DNA from: Streptomyces noursei ATCC 11455
Lineage (GTDB): Bacteria > Actinomycetota > Actinomycetes > Streptomycetales > Streptomycetaceae
Direction: 5' to 3'
DNA length: 64,000 nucleotides
Assembly (NCBI RefSeq): GCF_001704275.1
Contig: NZ_CP011533.1
Span: 9,486,001 to 9,550,000 of the forward strand
Shown here: positions 18,765-26,855 of the stretch, piece by piece
Layout of the letters: each line of letters opens with the position of its first letter
Position numbering within the stretch: the stretch's first letter is position 1
The notes under the pieces: generated by a model
Told to the model about the DNA's origin: nothing
The model's database searches: none
What the model saw: the letters and a program-made list of their open reading frames with translations, nothing else
Position numbers and translations under genes: made by a program

Positions 18765-19343
18765 TCAGAGGTCTTCCTGTTGCTTCTTATCTGTGTGGGC
18801 CTGCCTCTGCTTCTCCTCGTGTCGGCGGATGGTTTCGAGGTCTGCTGAGGAGATCCGGCCGGTGCCGTCGGTGGAGTAGGCCACAAGGGCGTGGTCGTCG
18901 CGGTGCGGGGTGTGACCGGCGGGTGATGTCTGCCGGAGTGGGCGCAGGGGGCCGGTTGAGGGCGTCGATTTCAGTCGGTGTGCCGTGCCCGGGCGTGCGG
19001 CAGCGGCCAGGAGTGCGTCGACGACGCTGAGGACGACTTCGCGTTCACTGTGCGAGAGTCGGCTGGCGCGTGGTGGGAGAGTGAAGGGCTGTAGAGGACG
19101 TTCGCGGAAGATGCCTGCGGCTTTTTCGATGTGGGTGCGTGGTACGTCGAGGGCCAGGGCGAGGCCGTCCAGGGTTTCGTCTTCCAGCGCTCCGGTGTGT
19201 TGGCCGCGTGCGATGCGGCCGATCGTTCCGTGACTGATGTGTCCTTGGCTGCGTGCCGCCGCGGCGCGGTAGCTCAGAGGGCGGCGCGCGGAGCCGAGCT
19301 CGGCAAGTCGTGCCAGGACGAGCTTTTGCAGGTCATCTTCCAT
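18765..19343 (-). CDS. XRE-type helix-turn-helix regulator
   Basis: The protein of 192 residues starts with MEDDLQKLVLARLAELGSAR. The N-terminal domain (SYRAAAARSQGHISHGTIGR to LDGLALALDVPRTHIEKAAG) fits an XRE/Cro-type DNA-binding domain. The C-terminal part is polar and of unknown function. It lies 145 bp upstream of the ImmA/IrrE-type gene on the same strand and is its likely partner, as repressor to antirepressor. Confidence 0.75.
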   Translation of the reverse strand: MEDDLQKLVLARLAELGSARRPLSYRAAAARSQGHISHGTIGRIARGQHTGALEDETLDGLALALDVPRTHIEKAAGIFRERPLQPFTLPPRASRLSHSEREVVLSVVDALLAAAARPGTAHRLKSTPSTGPLRPLRQTSPAGHTPHRDDHALVAYSTDGTGRISSADLETIRRHEEKQRQAHTDKKQQEDL

Positions 19344-20178
19344 GCGGTTTCTCCTCGTGTCGGCTTCAGGGGGAACGGAGATAGAAGTCGCCCGACTCTG
19401 TCCACGGTGACGCCCGCAACCCGTCAGGATGGTTCACGGATGACGTTCCAGTTGCCGGCTCTGATGTGGTGATGCAGGATGAAGCTGCTAAGTCAACATT
19501 GGCTGCTGCAGGCCATCTCCACCCTTAGTCGCCTTGGGGGCGGGCTACTTCCGCCAGGTGGGACTCCGTAACCAACATCACCAGAAATGCTAATGGATAG
19601 CGATCTGTATTACATCGGTGACGCGGGTGTGTCGACGCGAAAGTCACTTCACGGATTGGTCGCACTCTCCGGAAGGTGTCCGCGCCGGCCTGAGCCGCCA
19701 CATATCAGCGAGGACAGCGACATGGCCAAACCGCTCGGCACCGGCGCACCACTTGCGATCGTCACCGCATCGAAGCAGGTAACCCCACTACGTCCAACGT
19801 CAGGGACCGTACTGCCTGGGCTATCACGGCGCATCGACGTGAGCAACCGGGCAGACAAGGCGCGGGCTGGTCCCGGGCCTCCCACAGCGTCACATCCAGC
19901 ATGCTGCACAGTGGACGAGTGCCTGCCGCCTTGTCGCCGTCACAGCACTATGCCGATAGACCTTCGCGTCCCACATGAAGGGCACCACGCGATTGGACTT
20001 ACTGCCGCCGAGTTGCGCGCCGCACCATCCCGTGCCTCAGAACCGTCACGGAACACAGCGGAGACGCGATCCCGGCACAATGCAGCCCGTGCGCCCCAGA
20101 TCGGACTGCTCGGTCTGGCTCAAGTCCGATAGGGCCTGGTGCGGCGCACGCTGTGCCTCTGATCCGTTGGAGGTTTTC
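19344..20178. other. No recognised gene
   Basis: An open frame of 181 codons at 19587-20132 (plus) has no recognisable domain and no convincing ribosome site. The stretch may hold the divergent promoter region between the XRE gene and the rightward genes. Confidence 0.4.
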
Positions 20179-20925
20179 ATGCCGTCTTCCCCCATACACC
20201 GTCGCCGCCCAAGGCGACGTTGGCACCAGCCTTGTGGGCCCGGGAACATCGAATCCTGTATTGCCGATGCCCTGGCGACCTGGGATAACGCTGCTCTGCA
20301 CTGGTCCGCGGTCGAGGACCAACTTGCGCATTGTGCTATCACCGCGCTGCGAAATTGGTGCCGCGACGGCAGCATTTACACGCGTGTGCGACGAGCATCT
20401 CGAAAACGCTTGCACCTGACTGGCGAGCAACTGTCCGACTCTGAAAGGCTGGACGAGCTCATCGGTACCATCGTCGCCGTATCCTTGCACCACTTTCGTC
20501 GCACGGCGCTCAACGACGCGGGATGGCCTCCGCGACACCACATCGACGTGCTTGCCCATTTCCTTGGGCACTGCCTGCTGACGTTCCCATCGGAACACCA
20601 ACGCTGGGTCCGCACGGAGTTTCCCTCAAACGCCCCACCCATCGTGCCGCTCCACCACGCGGTGAATATCCCTGCCTCTGACCCGATGAGCCGACCTGCG
20701 GATCTGGCCATCGCCCTTAGCGGCCTTCACCGTTCGACGACCCCCCTGTGGGCATGGTCTTGCAGTTGCTTCCCGTGGACTTCGAACAAGCCGACAGATG
20801 ATCGTGCAACGGCTGTCGGATCCTGGCAGATATCCCTGGCCCAGGACCATGCGCAGGGACATGCCGCCTGGATGCATCTGTTGGGATCACCATGGCCAGG
20901 TCACGACCTTCCGCATCCGCAATAG
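20179..20925 (+). CDS. Hypothetical protein, sigma-like helical family
   Basis: ATG 20179 is preceded by TTGGAGG at good spacing and opens a 248-residue frame. The central part (DELIGTIVAVSLHHFRRTAL, HIDVLAHFLGHCLLTFPSEH) resembles actinobacterial plasmid proteins with a degenerate sigma-70 region-2-like fold. Those proteins normally continue into a helix-turn-helix; here the last 70 residues are only weakly similar and a frameshift near 20740 is possible. Assignment is tentative. Confidence 0.45.
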   Translation: MPSSPIHRRRPRRRWHQPCGPGNIESCIADALATWDNAALHWSAVEDQLAHCAITALRNWCRDGSIYTRVRRASRKRLHLTGEQLSDSERLDELIGTIVAVSLHHFRRTALNDAGWPPRHHIDVLAHFLGHCLLTFPSEHQRWVRTEFPSNAPPIVPLHHAVNIPASDPMSRPADLAIALSGLHRSTTPLWAWSCSCFPWTSNKPTDDRATAVGSWQISLAQDHAQGHAAWMHLLGSPWPGHDLPHPQ

Positions 20926-20976
20926 CTCTCACTGCAACATGCGCTGCCGATCATCCCTTAGACGGAGGCATGACCG

Positions 20977-21333
20977 ATGGCTTCTTCCGTTACGGCAAAT
21001 CCGCTCACTCGCCTACAACTACATCCTACGGTCCGCCAACCGAAAATCCTCGCACCCTACCTCGAAGAGGCTGAACACGGTCCATCATCGATTGCCGGTA
21101 CGTCCGGCTGCTGCCAATTCCTTCAAGTCAGGGCAGGGCGTGCCGCCTTCGTGACCTCTACTGGGTGCACGATCGAGCATGACAGAGGATCCCCTCGCCG
21201 CGGCGCCACGAACCGCGACGCATCCGCGGCCGAACCTCGTGCCTGCCCTGCCTTCCAACACGCCCAAGGCCACAACCTTCGCCAGACACGGAAACGGGAT
21301 GTTGTGACGTGGGGGGGAGCCGGTCAGCGTTGA
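20977..21333 (+). CDS. Hypothetical protein
   Basis: ATG 20977 follows ACGGAGGC and opens 118 codons beginning MASSVTANPLTRLQLHPTVR. An overlapping 35-codon frame from ATG 20970 uses the same ribosome site. Neither has a recognised domain. It is listed because the ribosome site is good, but it may not be a gene. Confidence 0.25.
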   Translation: MASSVTANPLTRLQLHPTVRQPKILAPYLEEAEHGPSSIAGTSGCCQFLQVRAGRAAFVTSTGCTIEHDRGSPRRGATNRDASAAEPRACPAFQHAQGHNLRQTRKRDVVTWGGAGQR

Positions 21334-21554
21334 GGGCCACCTCGCTGTGTTTTCCGCAGCAACCCAGCCGAGTCTTCCCCTCCAACCGCCCAAGAGCCGC
21401 TGGCAAGGCAGGCCCGGGGGCTCCCTCCGCCAGCACCTCGCCTTCGACTTTGGGCGTCCGACCACGTGGGTTTCGCTGTGCCACCCTCCACTTCGACGCC
21501 ACTGCCACGCACAGCGGTCAGATGCTCAGGCAGCGTCCACTCGCCTGCGATCAG

Positions 21555-21695
21555 GCAACCTCTTTCATCCTGTCCCGGGAGGGTGATGAGTCACCGCGGC
21601 TCCTAGAAAGTGCTGGCATCCTCCCAGGCCAGCAGCTCGGCTACCCCGCAGCCGACCAAGTCGCTGACCTGCGGGTACGGAGGATGAAGAGACTC
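21555..21695. mobile_element. Probable MITE with IS5-A-like ends
   Basis: The left side reads AACCTCTTTCATCCTG and the right side GGAGGATGAAGAGACTC, an imperfect inverted pair like the IS5-A/D ends about 140 bp apart. There is no coding capacity and no clear target duplication, so it may be decayed. Confidence 0.5.
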
Positions 21696-21728
21696 AGGAA
21701 GTCCCGTAGCCAAGAAAGGAACACTGTC

Positions 21729-22172
21729 GTGCCAGGGAACCCCGAAGCAGCACGCGCGTGTGGTGATCACGTATCGCAGAACGCATCACATCTCGATGTG
21801 GCTCTCGCAAGGCACAGTGGTCGTTGGGCGTTCCTCGCGATAGCGCTCAGGCACGCCCAACAATCCAGGTGCCGCTACCGTGTTGGCGCAGTCCTGGTCA
21901 AAGGCGGCCGGGTTCTGGCCCACGCCTGCAACAGGTACCGGAACTCTCCTGGGATCGACTTCCACCACGCCACCTTCCACGCGGAGGAGGTGCTGCTGCG
22001 CAGAGCACGGTGCCCCCGCGGGGCCGTGGTTTATGTCGCCCGCGTCAGCGCAACCGGTGCTCCCCGTATGGCACGCCCGTGCCCACGATGCCAAGGCGTT
22101 CTCGCTACTGGCGGCGTCATCCGGGCCCACTACACCACGCCCGCAGGTCCGGGCGCCCTGCGGCTCAACTGA
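21729..22172 (+). CDS. Cytidine/deoxycytidylate deaminase-family protein
   Basis: A GTG at 21729, preceded by AAAGGA, starts a 147-residue protein. It has the zinc-dependent deaminase signature: HAEEVLLRRA with the proton-shuttling Glu and first zinc ligand, and PCPRCQGVL with the two cysteine ligands. RYRVGAVLVKGGRVLA fits the substrate-binding strand. Family members act on cytidine, dCMP or tRNA bases. It is followed 38 bp later by a tRNA-like gene, so a nucleotide-scavenging or RNA-directed role are both possible. Confidence 0.8.
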   Translation: MPGNPEAARACGDHVSQNASHLDVALARHSGRWAFLAIALRHAQQSRCRYRVGAVLVKGGRVLAHACNRYRNSPGIDFHHATFHAEEVLLRRARCPRGAVVYVARVSATGAPRMARPCPRCQGVLATGGVIRAHYTTPAGPGALRLN

Positions 22173-22210
22173 GCCACAAGACCCGTGCCCATCAGCCGGC
22201 TCGAAGGTTT

Positions 22211-22286
22211 GGGGCATTAGCTCAGCCGGTGAGAGCAGGGATCCAGAATCCTCCGGTCGCGGATTCGAATCCCGCATGCCCCGCCA
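22211..22286 (+). tRNA. tRNA-like gene with defective anticodon arm
   Basis: The acceptor stem GGGGCAT/ATGCCCC and D stem GCTC/GAGC are perfect, and CCA is encoded at 22284-22286. The T arm has one A-C mismatch. The anticodon arm is one base shorter than in the tRNA at 25503 and pairs best as GGAT/ATCC around a five-base loop CCAGA, without the usual U33. It is either a decayed tRNA or a non-decoding tRNA mimic. No reliable anticodon can be given. Confidence 0.6.
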
Positions 22287-22680
22287 GGAACGTGCATCGC
22301 CAGACATTTTGCTCTCACCGAGAGGCTCTCTTGCCTAGGCTCCAGAGAGGACACTGATCACAGTGCACCAGGCCACCCCCATGACAGGCCCGGCCGACAG
22401 GGCCCGCCCCTTCTGGGGAACCAACAGGCTCCAGACACCGCAGTGGTCACCGCCTCACGAAAGCCGCAGCGCGCATACGGACTACGACGCCCCACGCATC
22501 GCTCTGGGCGTGGTACCCAGACTCAAAGTTGCCGGCACCTTCTCGTCCCACGGGCGATATCTACGCATCAACCTCCGGTGGGGTCCACACGGCAGCGTTC
22601 CATGTCGCTCCTCAATGCCTCGCCTACTGAGGCCAGAAGACCCCATCACCACCTCACTGAGGAGCGCTGCTACAGACACT
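22287..22680. other. No recognised gene
   Basis: A very long plus frame spans 22363-24375 but it is antisense or out of frame to better candidates and has no recognisable domain. Nothing specific is visible before the MITE at 22681. Confidence 0.45.
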
Positions 22681-22818
22681 GAGCCTCTTCAGCTTGGTCA
22701 TGCAGGAGTGGCAGGAGCCCCGGGAGTTGACTCAGCTCTGATCTCGGGATTTGAGCCCTCAGCTAGCCGGTTTCTTTACTCTGTCGTCACTCGTTCGGTG
22801 GCCGAGGTGAAGAAGCTC
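22681..22818. mobile_element. MITE with GAGCCTCTTCAGCTTGG ends
   Basis: The 138-bp element has ends GAGCCTCTTCAGCTTGG and the inverse of GAGCTTCTTCACCTCGG, flanked by ACT at 22678-22680 and 22819-22821. It lacks coding capacity. A second copy at 55768-57311 is split by an ISAs1 element. Confidence 0.85.
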
Positions 22819-22948
22819 ACTTCCCCCTGCACCCGAACACCTGCTGTCCAAACAGTGTCCGCGCTTTTGGGGCAAGAACTGGTTGTGCCGCCCTCAGTCA
22901 CGCCATGCCAGAGCAACCGATTCCAACAGGATGTATCCAGGAGTGGCC

Positions 22949-23554
22949 ATGGAGCGGTACTGCATAATCTGCACGACCGCGCCCACGAGCAGCGACGACA
23001 CCAGCATTTGCTTGGGATGCCAGCGCCGTCTTCGCGGTGCGCTCAACCGGTTTCCCCAGTTGTACGTCCAACTGTACGTCGAACTTCCCCGTGTCCCCCG
23101 CGGCAGCCTCAACCAGCCCCCCATTCGCACGCCTTGGAAGAGCAGGGAGAAAACCACGCCCTTGCGTCTGCCACTGCTGGACCATGCCCAGCGCTGCATC
23201 GATGTCCTGCGGGCGTGGGCCGCTTATGCGATACCCGACCTGGTGCCGGAGGAAGCCGTTCGGCCTGGCCGTCTCTTCCAAGACCTGTGCTACGCATTGG
23301 CCGCGGACCTGCCCACAGCCGTCACGAGCGTAGAGGGCGGGAGGCACGCCGACCGTACGTGGACGGCCTACATTGTTGCTCGCAGACTGCTGGGCGAGGC
23401 CGACCTCGCTCGTCAACTGTCGACTCCTTGCCCGAACTGCCAGATGCGCGCATTGCTGTCCATCGACAACTACATCGTGATCTGCCGAAGTTGCCGTGCC
23501 CACTGGCCGACCGAAACATGGCACGCCGCCACATGTCCCGGGCACATAGCGTGA
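22949..23554 (+). CDS. Zinc-ribbon protein of unknown function
   Basis: ATG 22949, with CCAGGAG seven bases upstream, opens a 201-residue protein. It has an N-terminal cysteine pair set (MERYCIICTTAPTS, then SICLGCQRRL) and a C-terminal set (TPCPNCQMRALL, then IVICRSCRAHW), each able to bind zinc. The middle is helical. The architecture resembles small paired-zinc-ribbon proteins common on Streptomyces plasmids and phages. No enzymatic motif is visible; nucleic-acid binding is a reasonable guess. Confidence 0.65.
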   Translation: MERYCIICTTAPTSSDDTSICLGCQRRLRGALNRFPQLYVQLYVELPRVPRGSLNQPPIRTPWKSREKTTPLRLPLLDHAQRCIDVLRAWAAYAIPDLVPEEAVRPGRLFQDLCYALAADLPTAVTSVEGGRHADRTWTAYIVARRLLGEADLARQLSTPCPNCQMRALLSIDNYIVICRSCRAHWPTETWHAATCPGHIA

Positions 23555-24335
23555 GTGGTTTCAGGATGTTGCTGGACTCCCGGGCCCTGGGACAACAAGC
23601 CTTCCCTGCCCGCAGGGCCCACGTGCTGGGGCGACGAGTCGGTAGGGCTGTCCGCGGCCAATTGGCGGGGCCACCCCTTGGAACACATCGTCGCAACCGA
23701 GTCGATTCCGGGACCGTTCACTTCTGGTCTCCGCCCGGAAGACGCCACCAGCATCTGAAACCGACTTGGTACCGCAACAGTACCAGCCATCACGCAGCCT
23801 CCCCGGCCATGAGTACTTCAGGCTCGGACAAACCAACAGCCGGATCCTGTTTCCCTTCCTTCGGCTTGTCAGCCAGGGGGGAGCCGGCGACTAGCGTGCT
23901 GCGACAGGGGAGACTTGTCCCTGTGGGCCATCGATACCGAGAACGGGGGGCCTGGATAGGGGAAGTGCTTGCCTCCAGCTCACCCAGGGCAGGCAAGCTG
24001 CAGCCGAGAGACAACCAGACTGCCCCTCTTCACCCCGGCCTAGAGTCGTCACTGCCCGAACACACCATTTTAGCCGACGGCAGTCTCAGGTTCCCTTCGG
24101 CGAAATCCTACTTCGTACTCGCGCTGGCGCCGCACCGATACCTGGGATCACATCTTCCTGCTGCCCCAACTCCGCAGTACAAAACAAGGAAGGCATGGGC
24201 GTCCATGTGCCAGGGCGGCCCGGCGCCGGATCCTGGCCGGCGGGGTGCGGGGGAGTGGCAGCGAAGCAGCCTGATGGCAGGCAGAGCTTACTTTTTCGAT
24301 TGGCCCTTGTGGGCCGCGATCAGTCAGGAGCCGAA
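23555..24335. other. No recognised gene
   Basis: Only shadow frames occur on both strands. A promoter for the following membrane protein presumably lies near its end, but none can be assigned from sequence alone. Confidence 0.4.
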
Positions 24336-24947
24336 ATGCGTCACTGTCATGGAAACCCCCAGCCTCCACAGGTAACCCGGCACAGGCCAGGTGGGTACTT
24401 TCCCCAGCTCGACTGGCCAAGTACCACGTTGCTTCTCCTTCTTGTGGCGTTGTACCTGCTCAAGGAGCGTGGCGAACGATGCGCTGAACGTGTAGTGCAA
24501 GGGAGCTCCACCTTCTTCGCCGGCGTGGTACGTCTACCTCTCAGGTCCCGTGCAAATGCAGAGAGCGGAGCACACACACCGGACGCGGTGACAAGCAGTG
24601 GCGAGGGGACATCGAACGCGCCGGCAGCGGACTCTCCTGTCATGAGCAGGCACATAAGCAGTGAGCATGTACAGACGCAGCCCCTCCCAGAGTTTCCTGG
24701 TGAAGCATGCTTTGGCCCAGGCACGTCGAACGTCTGGGTACTGATGCTGAGGTTGCGGTTGGTGGCCCGTGGCTACGCAGAAGAGCAAAAGACGCGACTG
24801 GCAAACGACCCCGACTTGCACGCCTCCAGCGAGTGGGACGAAGACCTGCGGGTCTGCTGCACTCTCTTCCAACTGGACCACGGACTGCGCGGCAGCGAAG
24901 CAACCGGATACCCCACCGCACGCACCTGGCAGTTGCTATGGGCGTGA
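24336..24947 (+). CDS. Membrane-anchored protein, peptidoglycan-binding-like C-terminus
   Basis: ATG 24336 is preceded by TCAGGAG at ideal spacing. The 203-residue product has one membrane segment (STTLLLLLVALYLL, near residue 30), a polar linker and a C-terminal domain (WVLMLRLRLVARGYAEEQKT, DEDLRVCCTLFQLDHGL, GYPTARTWQLLW) resembling peptidoglycan-binding-type repeats. It would sit in the membrane with the domain possibly facing the wall. The last ten bases overlap the WhiB-like gene, so the two are probably translated together. Confidence 0.6.
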   Translation: MRHCHGNPQPPQVTRHRPGGYFPQLDWPSTTLLLLLVALYLLKERGERCAERVVQGSSTFFAGVVRLPLRSRANAESGAHTPDAVTSSGEGTSNAPAADSPVMSRHISSEHVQTQPLPEFPGEACFGPGTSNVWVLMLRLRLVARGYAEEQKTRLANDPDLHASSEWDEDLRVCCTLFQLDHGLRGSEATGYPTARTWQLLWA

Positions 24948-25333
24948 CATCGGCGTGGGAACGCACCGCACGGACACGACGGCGTGACGACTCAGGAGGT
25001 GAACTGGACCCACAGTGGTGGATTCAGGCGCGATGCAAGCGACTGGAGTCTGACCTCTTCTTCGACTCCCGGCGGGAAACAGAAGCCCTGGAAGTGTGTA
25101 AGCCGTGCTCCGTGCGGACCGAGTGCCTGGCACAAGCATTGGACAAACGCACGGAATATGGAGTGTTCGGGGGCACGACCGCACTGTGGCGCAAGCAATT
25201 GTTGCTACGTCGTGCAGATGTAACGTCGTGGCACGCCTTCTTGAGCAAGGCACGTGCGAGGCACCGTCACCAACAACTGAGGCGATTCATAAACTTCAAG
25301 AACTCCCTGCACCATGCCCGCTCCTTGAGCTGA
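24938..25333 (+). CDS. WhiB-like regulator
   Basis: The 131-residue protein has the WhiB iron-sulfur motif C-x20-C-x2-C-x5-C (ARC, CKPC, TEC) and the turn GVFGGTT, where most members have GVWGG. WhiB-like proteins carry a [4Fe-4S] cluster and partner the primary sigma factor; in Streptomyces they control development and stress. The C-terminal tail is rich in Arg and His as in DNA-binding members. The start ATG 24938 lies within the preceding gene, and tRNA-Leu begins 16 bp after its stop. Confidence 0.88.
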   Translation: MGVTSAWERTARTRRRDDSGGELDPQWWIQARCKRLESDLFFDSRRETEALEVCKPCSVRTECLAQALDKRTEYGVFGGTTALWRKQLLLRRADVTSWHAFLSKARARHRHQQLRRFINFKNSLHHARSLS

Positions 25334-25349
25334 GCGACAAAATGCGTAA

Positions 25350-25433
25350 GGGCGAGTGGCGAAACAGGCAAACGCAGTGGACTTAAAATCCACCGCCCCC
25401 TGGGGCTTGTGGGTTCGAATCCCACCTCGCTCA
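25350..25433 (+). tRNA. tRNA-Leu (anticodon UAA), bldA-type
   Basis: This is a class II tRNA with a long variable arm. Acceptor GGGCGAG/CTCGCTC pairs with one G-U, D stem GCG/CGC, anticodon stem GTGGA/TCCAC, variable stem GCCCC/GGGGC and T stem GTGGG/CCCAC all pair. Loop CTTAAAA gives anticodon TAA at 25384-25386, which reads UUA. CCA is not encoded. In Streptomyces the UUA-reading tRNA is the developmental regulator bldA, and this looks like an extra, divergent copy in accessory DNA. Confidence 0.93.
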
Positions 25434-25502
25434 CGGGCCACGCCAGCTATCGCGTTGGCAAGTACGCCCTCATCGATCGACGCCGAGCATCCAACCCATC
25501 AT

Positions 25503-25576
25503 GAGGTGTTAGCTCAGCTGGTCAGAGCAGGGGACTCATAATCCTCCGGTCGCAGGTTCAAGTCCTGCACACCTCA
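25503..25576 (+). tRNA. tRNA with CAU anticodon (Met, or Ile2)
   Basis: Acceptor GAGGTGT/ACACCTC, D stem GCTC/GAGC, anticodon stem GGGGA/TCCTC (one G-U) and T stem GCAGG/CCTGC all pair. Loop CTCATAA gives anticodon CAT. The acceptor begins with a paired G, so it is not an initiator by that criterion. It could be elongator Met, or an Ile tRNA needing lysidine modification. CCA is not encoded. Confidence 0.9.
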
Positions 25577-25615
25577 CGAGCACCGGCCACGGACCGAAGG
25601 AGCGAACCTCTCACT

Positions 25616-25711
25616 AAGCCTCTTTCATCCTCCGCTCGATGCAACGCACAAACCACCTCTCAAAGACGGAAACACCGCCGCCCCTCATCCCCAGAGACCG
25701 AGGATGAGGCT
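25616..25711. mobile_element. MITE, 96 bp
   Basis: The ends are AAGCCTCTTTCATCCTC and the inverse of AGCCTCATCCTC, flanked by ACT at 25613-25615 and 25712-25714. The ends resemble those of IS5-A/D, so its movement was probably catalysed by that family. Confidence 0.75.
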
Positions 25712-25749
25712 ACTCAGTCCGTGGCTGCCTGCAAGCGCAGCGTCGTGCA

Positions 25750-25788
25750 AGCTTCCATCCTCTACACGCTGTTTAGAAGATGGAAGCT
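25750..25788. terminator. Hairpin of uncertain role
   Basis: A ten-base stem AGCTTCCATC/GATGGAAGCT encloses a loop of 19 bases. It lies between the tRNA genes and the aldo/keto-reductase-like gene. It may be a terminator or remnant terminal repeats of a small element; no T-run follows. Confidence 0.4.
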
Positions 25789-25898
25789 CAGCGCAGATGA
25801 GCTCACATGAGTGCAGCAACACATTGCTGCATCCATGAGAGAGAACAGAGAAGGAAACCTTCTAAAAGGTTTGCTGGCACCCATCCGAAAGGCATCTG

Positions 25899-26855
25899 AT
25901 GGTAGATTCGCTAGCTGCATTCTCAGACCGAACAGGCCTGGTCCCGGCACGCCGTTGCGGACGCAGCGGCCTTCACCTTCCGGCAGTCTCCTTGGCTCTG
26001 CGCAGGCACAACAACGCCTGGGGACACGCCGCCATGTTGCTACGGCAAGCTTTAGAGGTAGGCGTGACACACGTGGATATCGCGCCACCCTTCGGCGGGC
26101 CTGCAGCGATAGAAGAGCTCAGAAATGCCCTACACACCGTGCGTTTTCGAAGAGAGGAAGTAACGGTATCACTGCAGGTAGGCATCGGGACGCCCGGCCC
26201 CTTGTACGGCTTCGGCTCTCGCCAACGCGTGCTGTCGACGCTGGACGCCGTTCTGCAACGCACCGGACTGAACTTCGTCGACGTTCTGTACGCGCACCGG
26301 TTCGACCCAACAACCCCATTAGAAGAGACCGCCCAGGCCCTTGCATGGGCGGTTCAGCAGGGCAAGGCACTGTACGTCGGGCTCTCGGGATTCGCTCCGG
26401 CCGTACTACGGAAGTTGCTACCCCTCATGGAAGAACACGGAGCACGGGTAGTGGCGTGCCAGGTGGACTACTCCCTGCTGGATCGGTGGGCTGAAGACGG
26501 CGTCTTCGGATTGCTGGAACACTATGGCGTGGGGTGCGTAGCTACGAATCCGCTGGCTGGAGGAGACCTCGCTGTAACAGTTCCAGGCAGACCAGATGAC
26601 CTGCAGATGCGTGAGGCCCTCACCCCTATCAGACACCAACTGACACGGGTAGCCGCTAAGAGGCAGCAAACACTGCCACAGATGGCGCTGAGCTGGTCCC
26701 TCAAAGACCCAAGAATCACCTCGGTGGCAGTGGAGGCGACGTCATGGAACGAGATGGAGGACTACTGCGCAGCAAGCCACACCACATACTTCGACCCAGA
26801 GGAACAAGCCACACTCAACACCATCTGCGAGGCAAAAGACGGGTTAGCCCGATGA
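25899..26855 (+). CDS. Aldo/keto-reductase-like protein lacking catalytic Tyr and Lys
   Basis: The 318-residue protein is a TIM-barrel aldo/keto reductase of the YghZ/Kv-beta type, started at ATG 25899 after GAAAGG. The catalytic tetrad is incomplete: Asp is present in HVDIAPPFG, but the Tyr expected near the end of that motif is Phe, and the Lys expected in VTVSLQVG is Gln; His is present in LYAHRFD. Oxidoreductase activity is therefore doubtful, and a binding or regulatory role is possible. The gene has TTA codons at 26052, 26319 and 26844, and its stop overlaps the next start as ATGA. Confidence 0.85.
   Translation: MVDSLAAFSDRTGLVPARRCGRSGLHLPAVSLALRRHNNAWGHAAMLLRQALEVGVTHVDIAPPFGGPAAIEELRNALHTVRFRREEVTVSLQVGIGTPGPLYGFGSRQRVLSTLDAVLQRTGLNFVDVLYAHRFDPTTPLEETAQALAWAVQQGKALYVGLSGFAPAVLRKLLPLMEEHGARVVACQVDYSLLDRWAEDGVFGLLEHYGVGCVATNPLAGGDLAVTVPGRPDDLQMREALTPIRHQLTRVAAKRQQTLPQMALSWSLKDPRITSVAVEATSWNEMEDYCAASHTTYFDPEEQATLNTICEAKDGLAR

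Noticed and set aside
22363..24375. A 670-codon plus-strand open frame
   Set aside because: It has no recognisable domain, spans a MITE and overlaps the better-supported zinc-ribbon gene and the start region of the membrane protein in other frames. High GC makes long chance frames common.
21555..25711. tRNA-associated attachment site of an integrated element
   Set aside because: No direct repeat of a tRNA 3' end and no intact integrase were found in the window; the only integrase fragment is at 8454.
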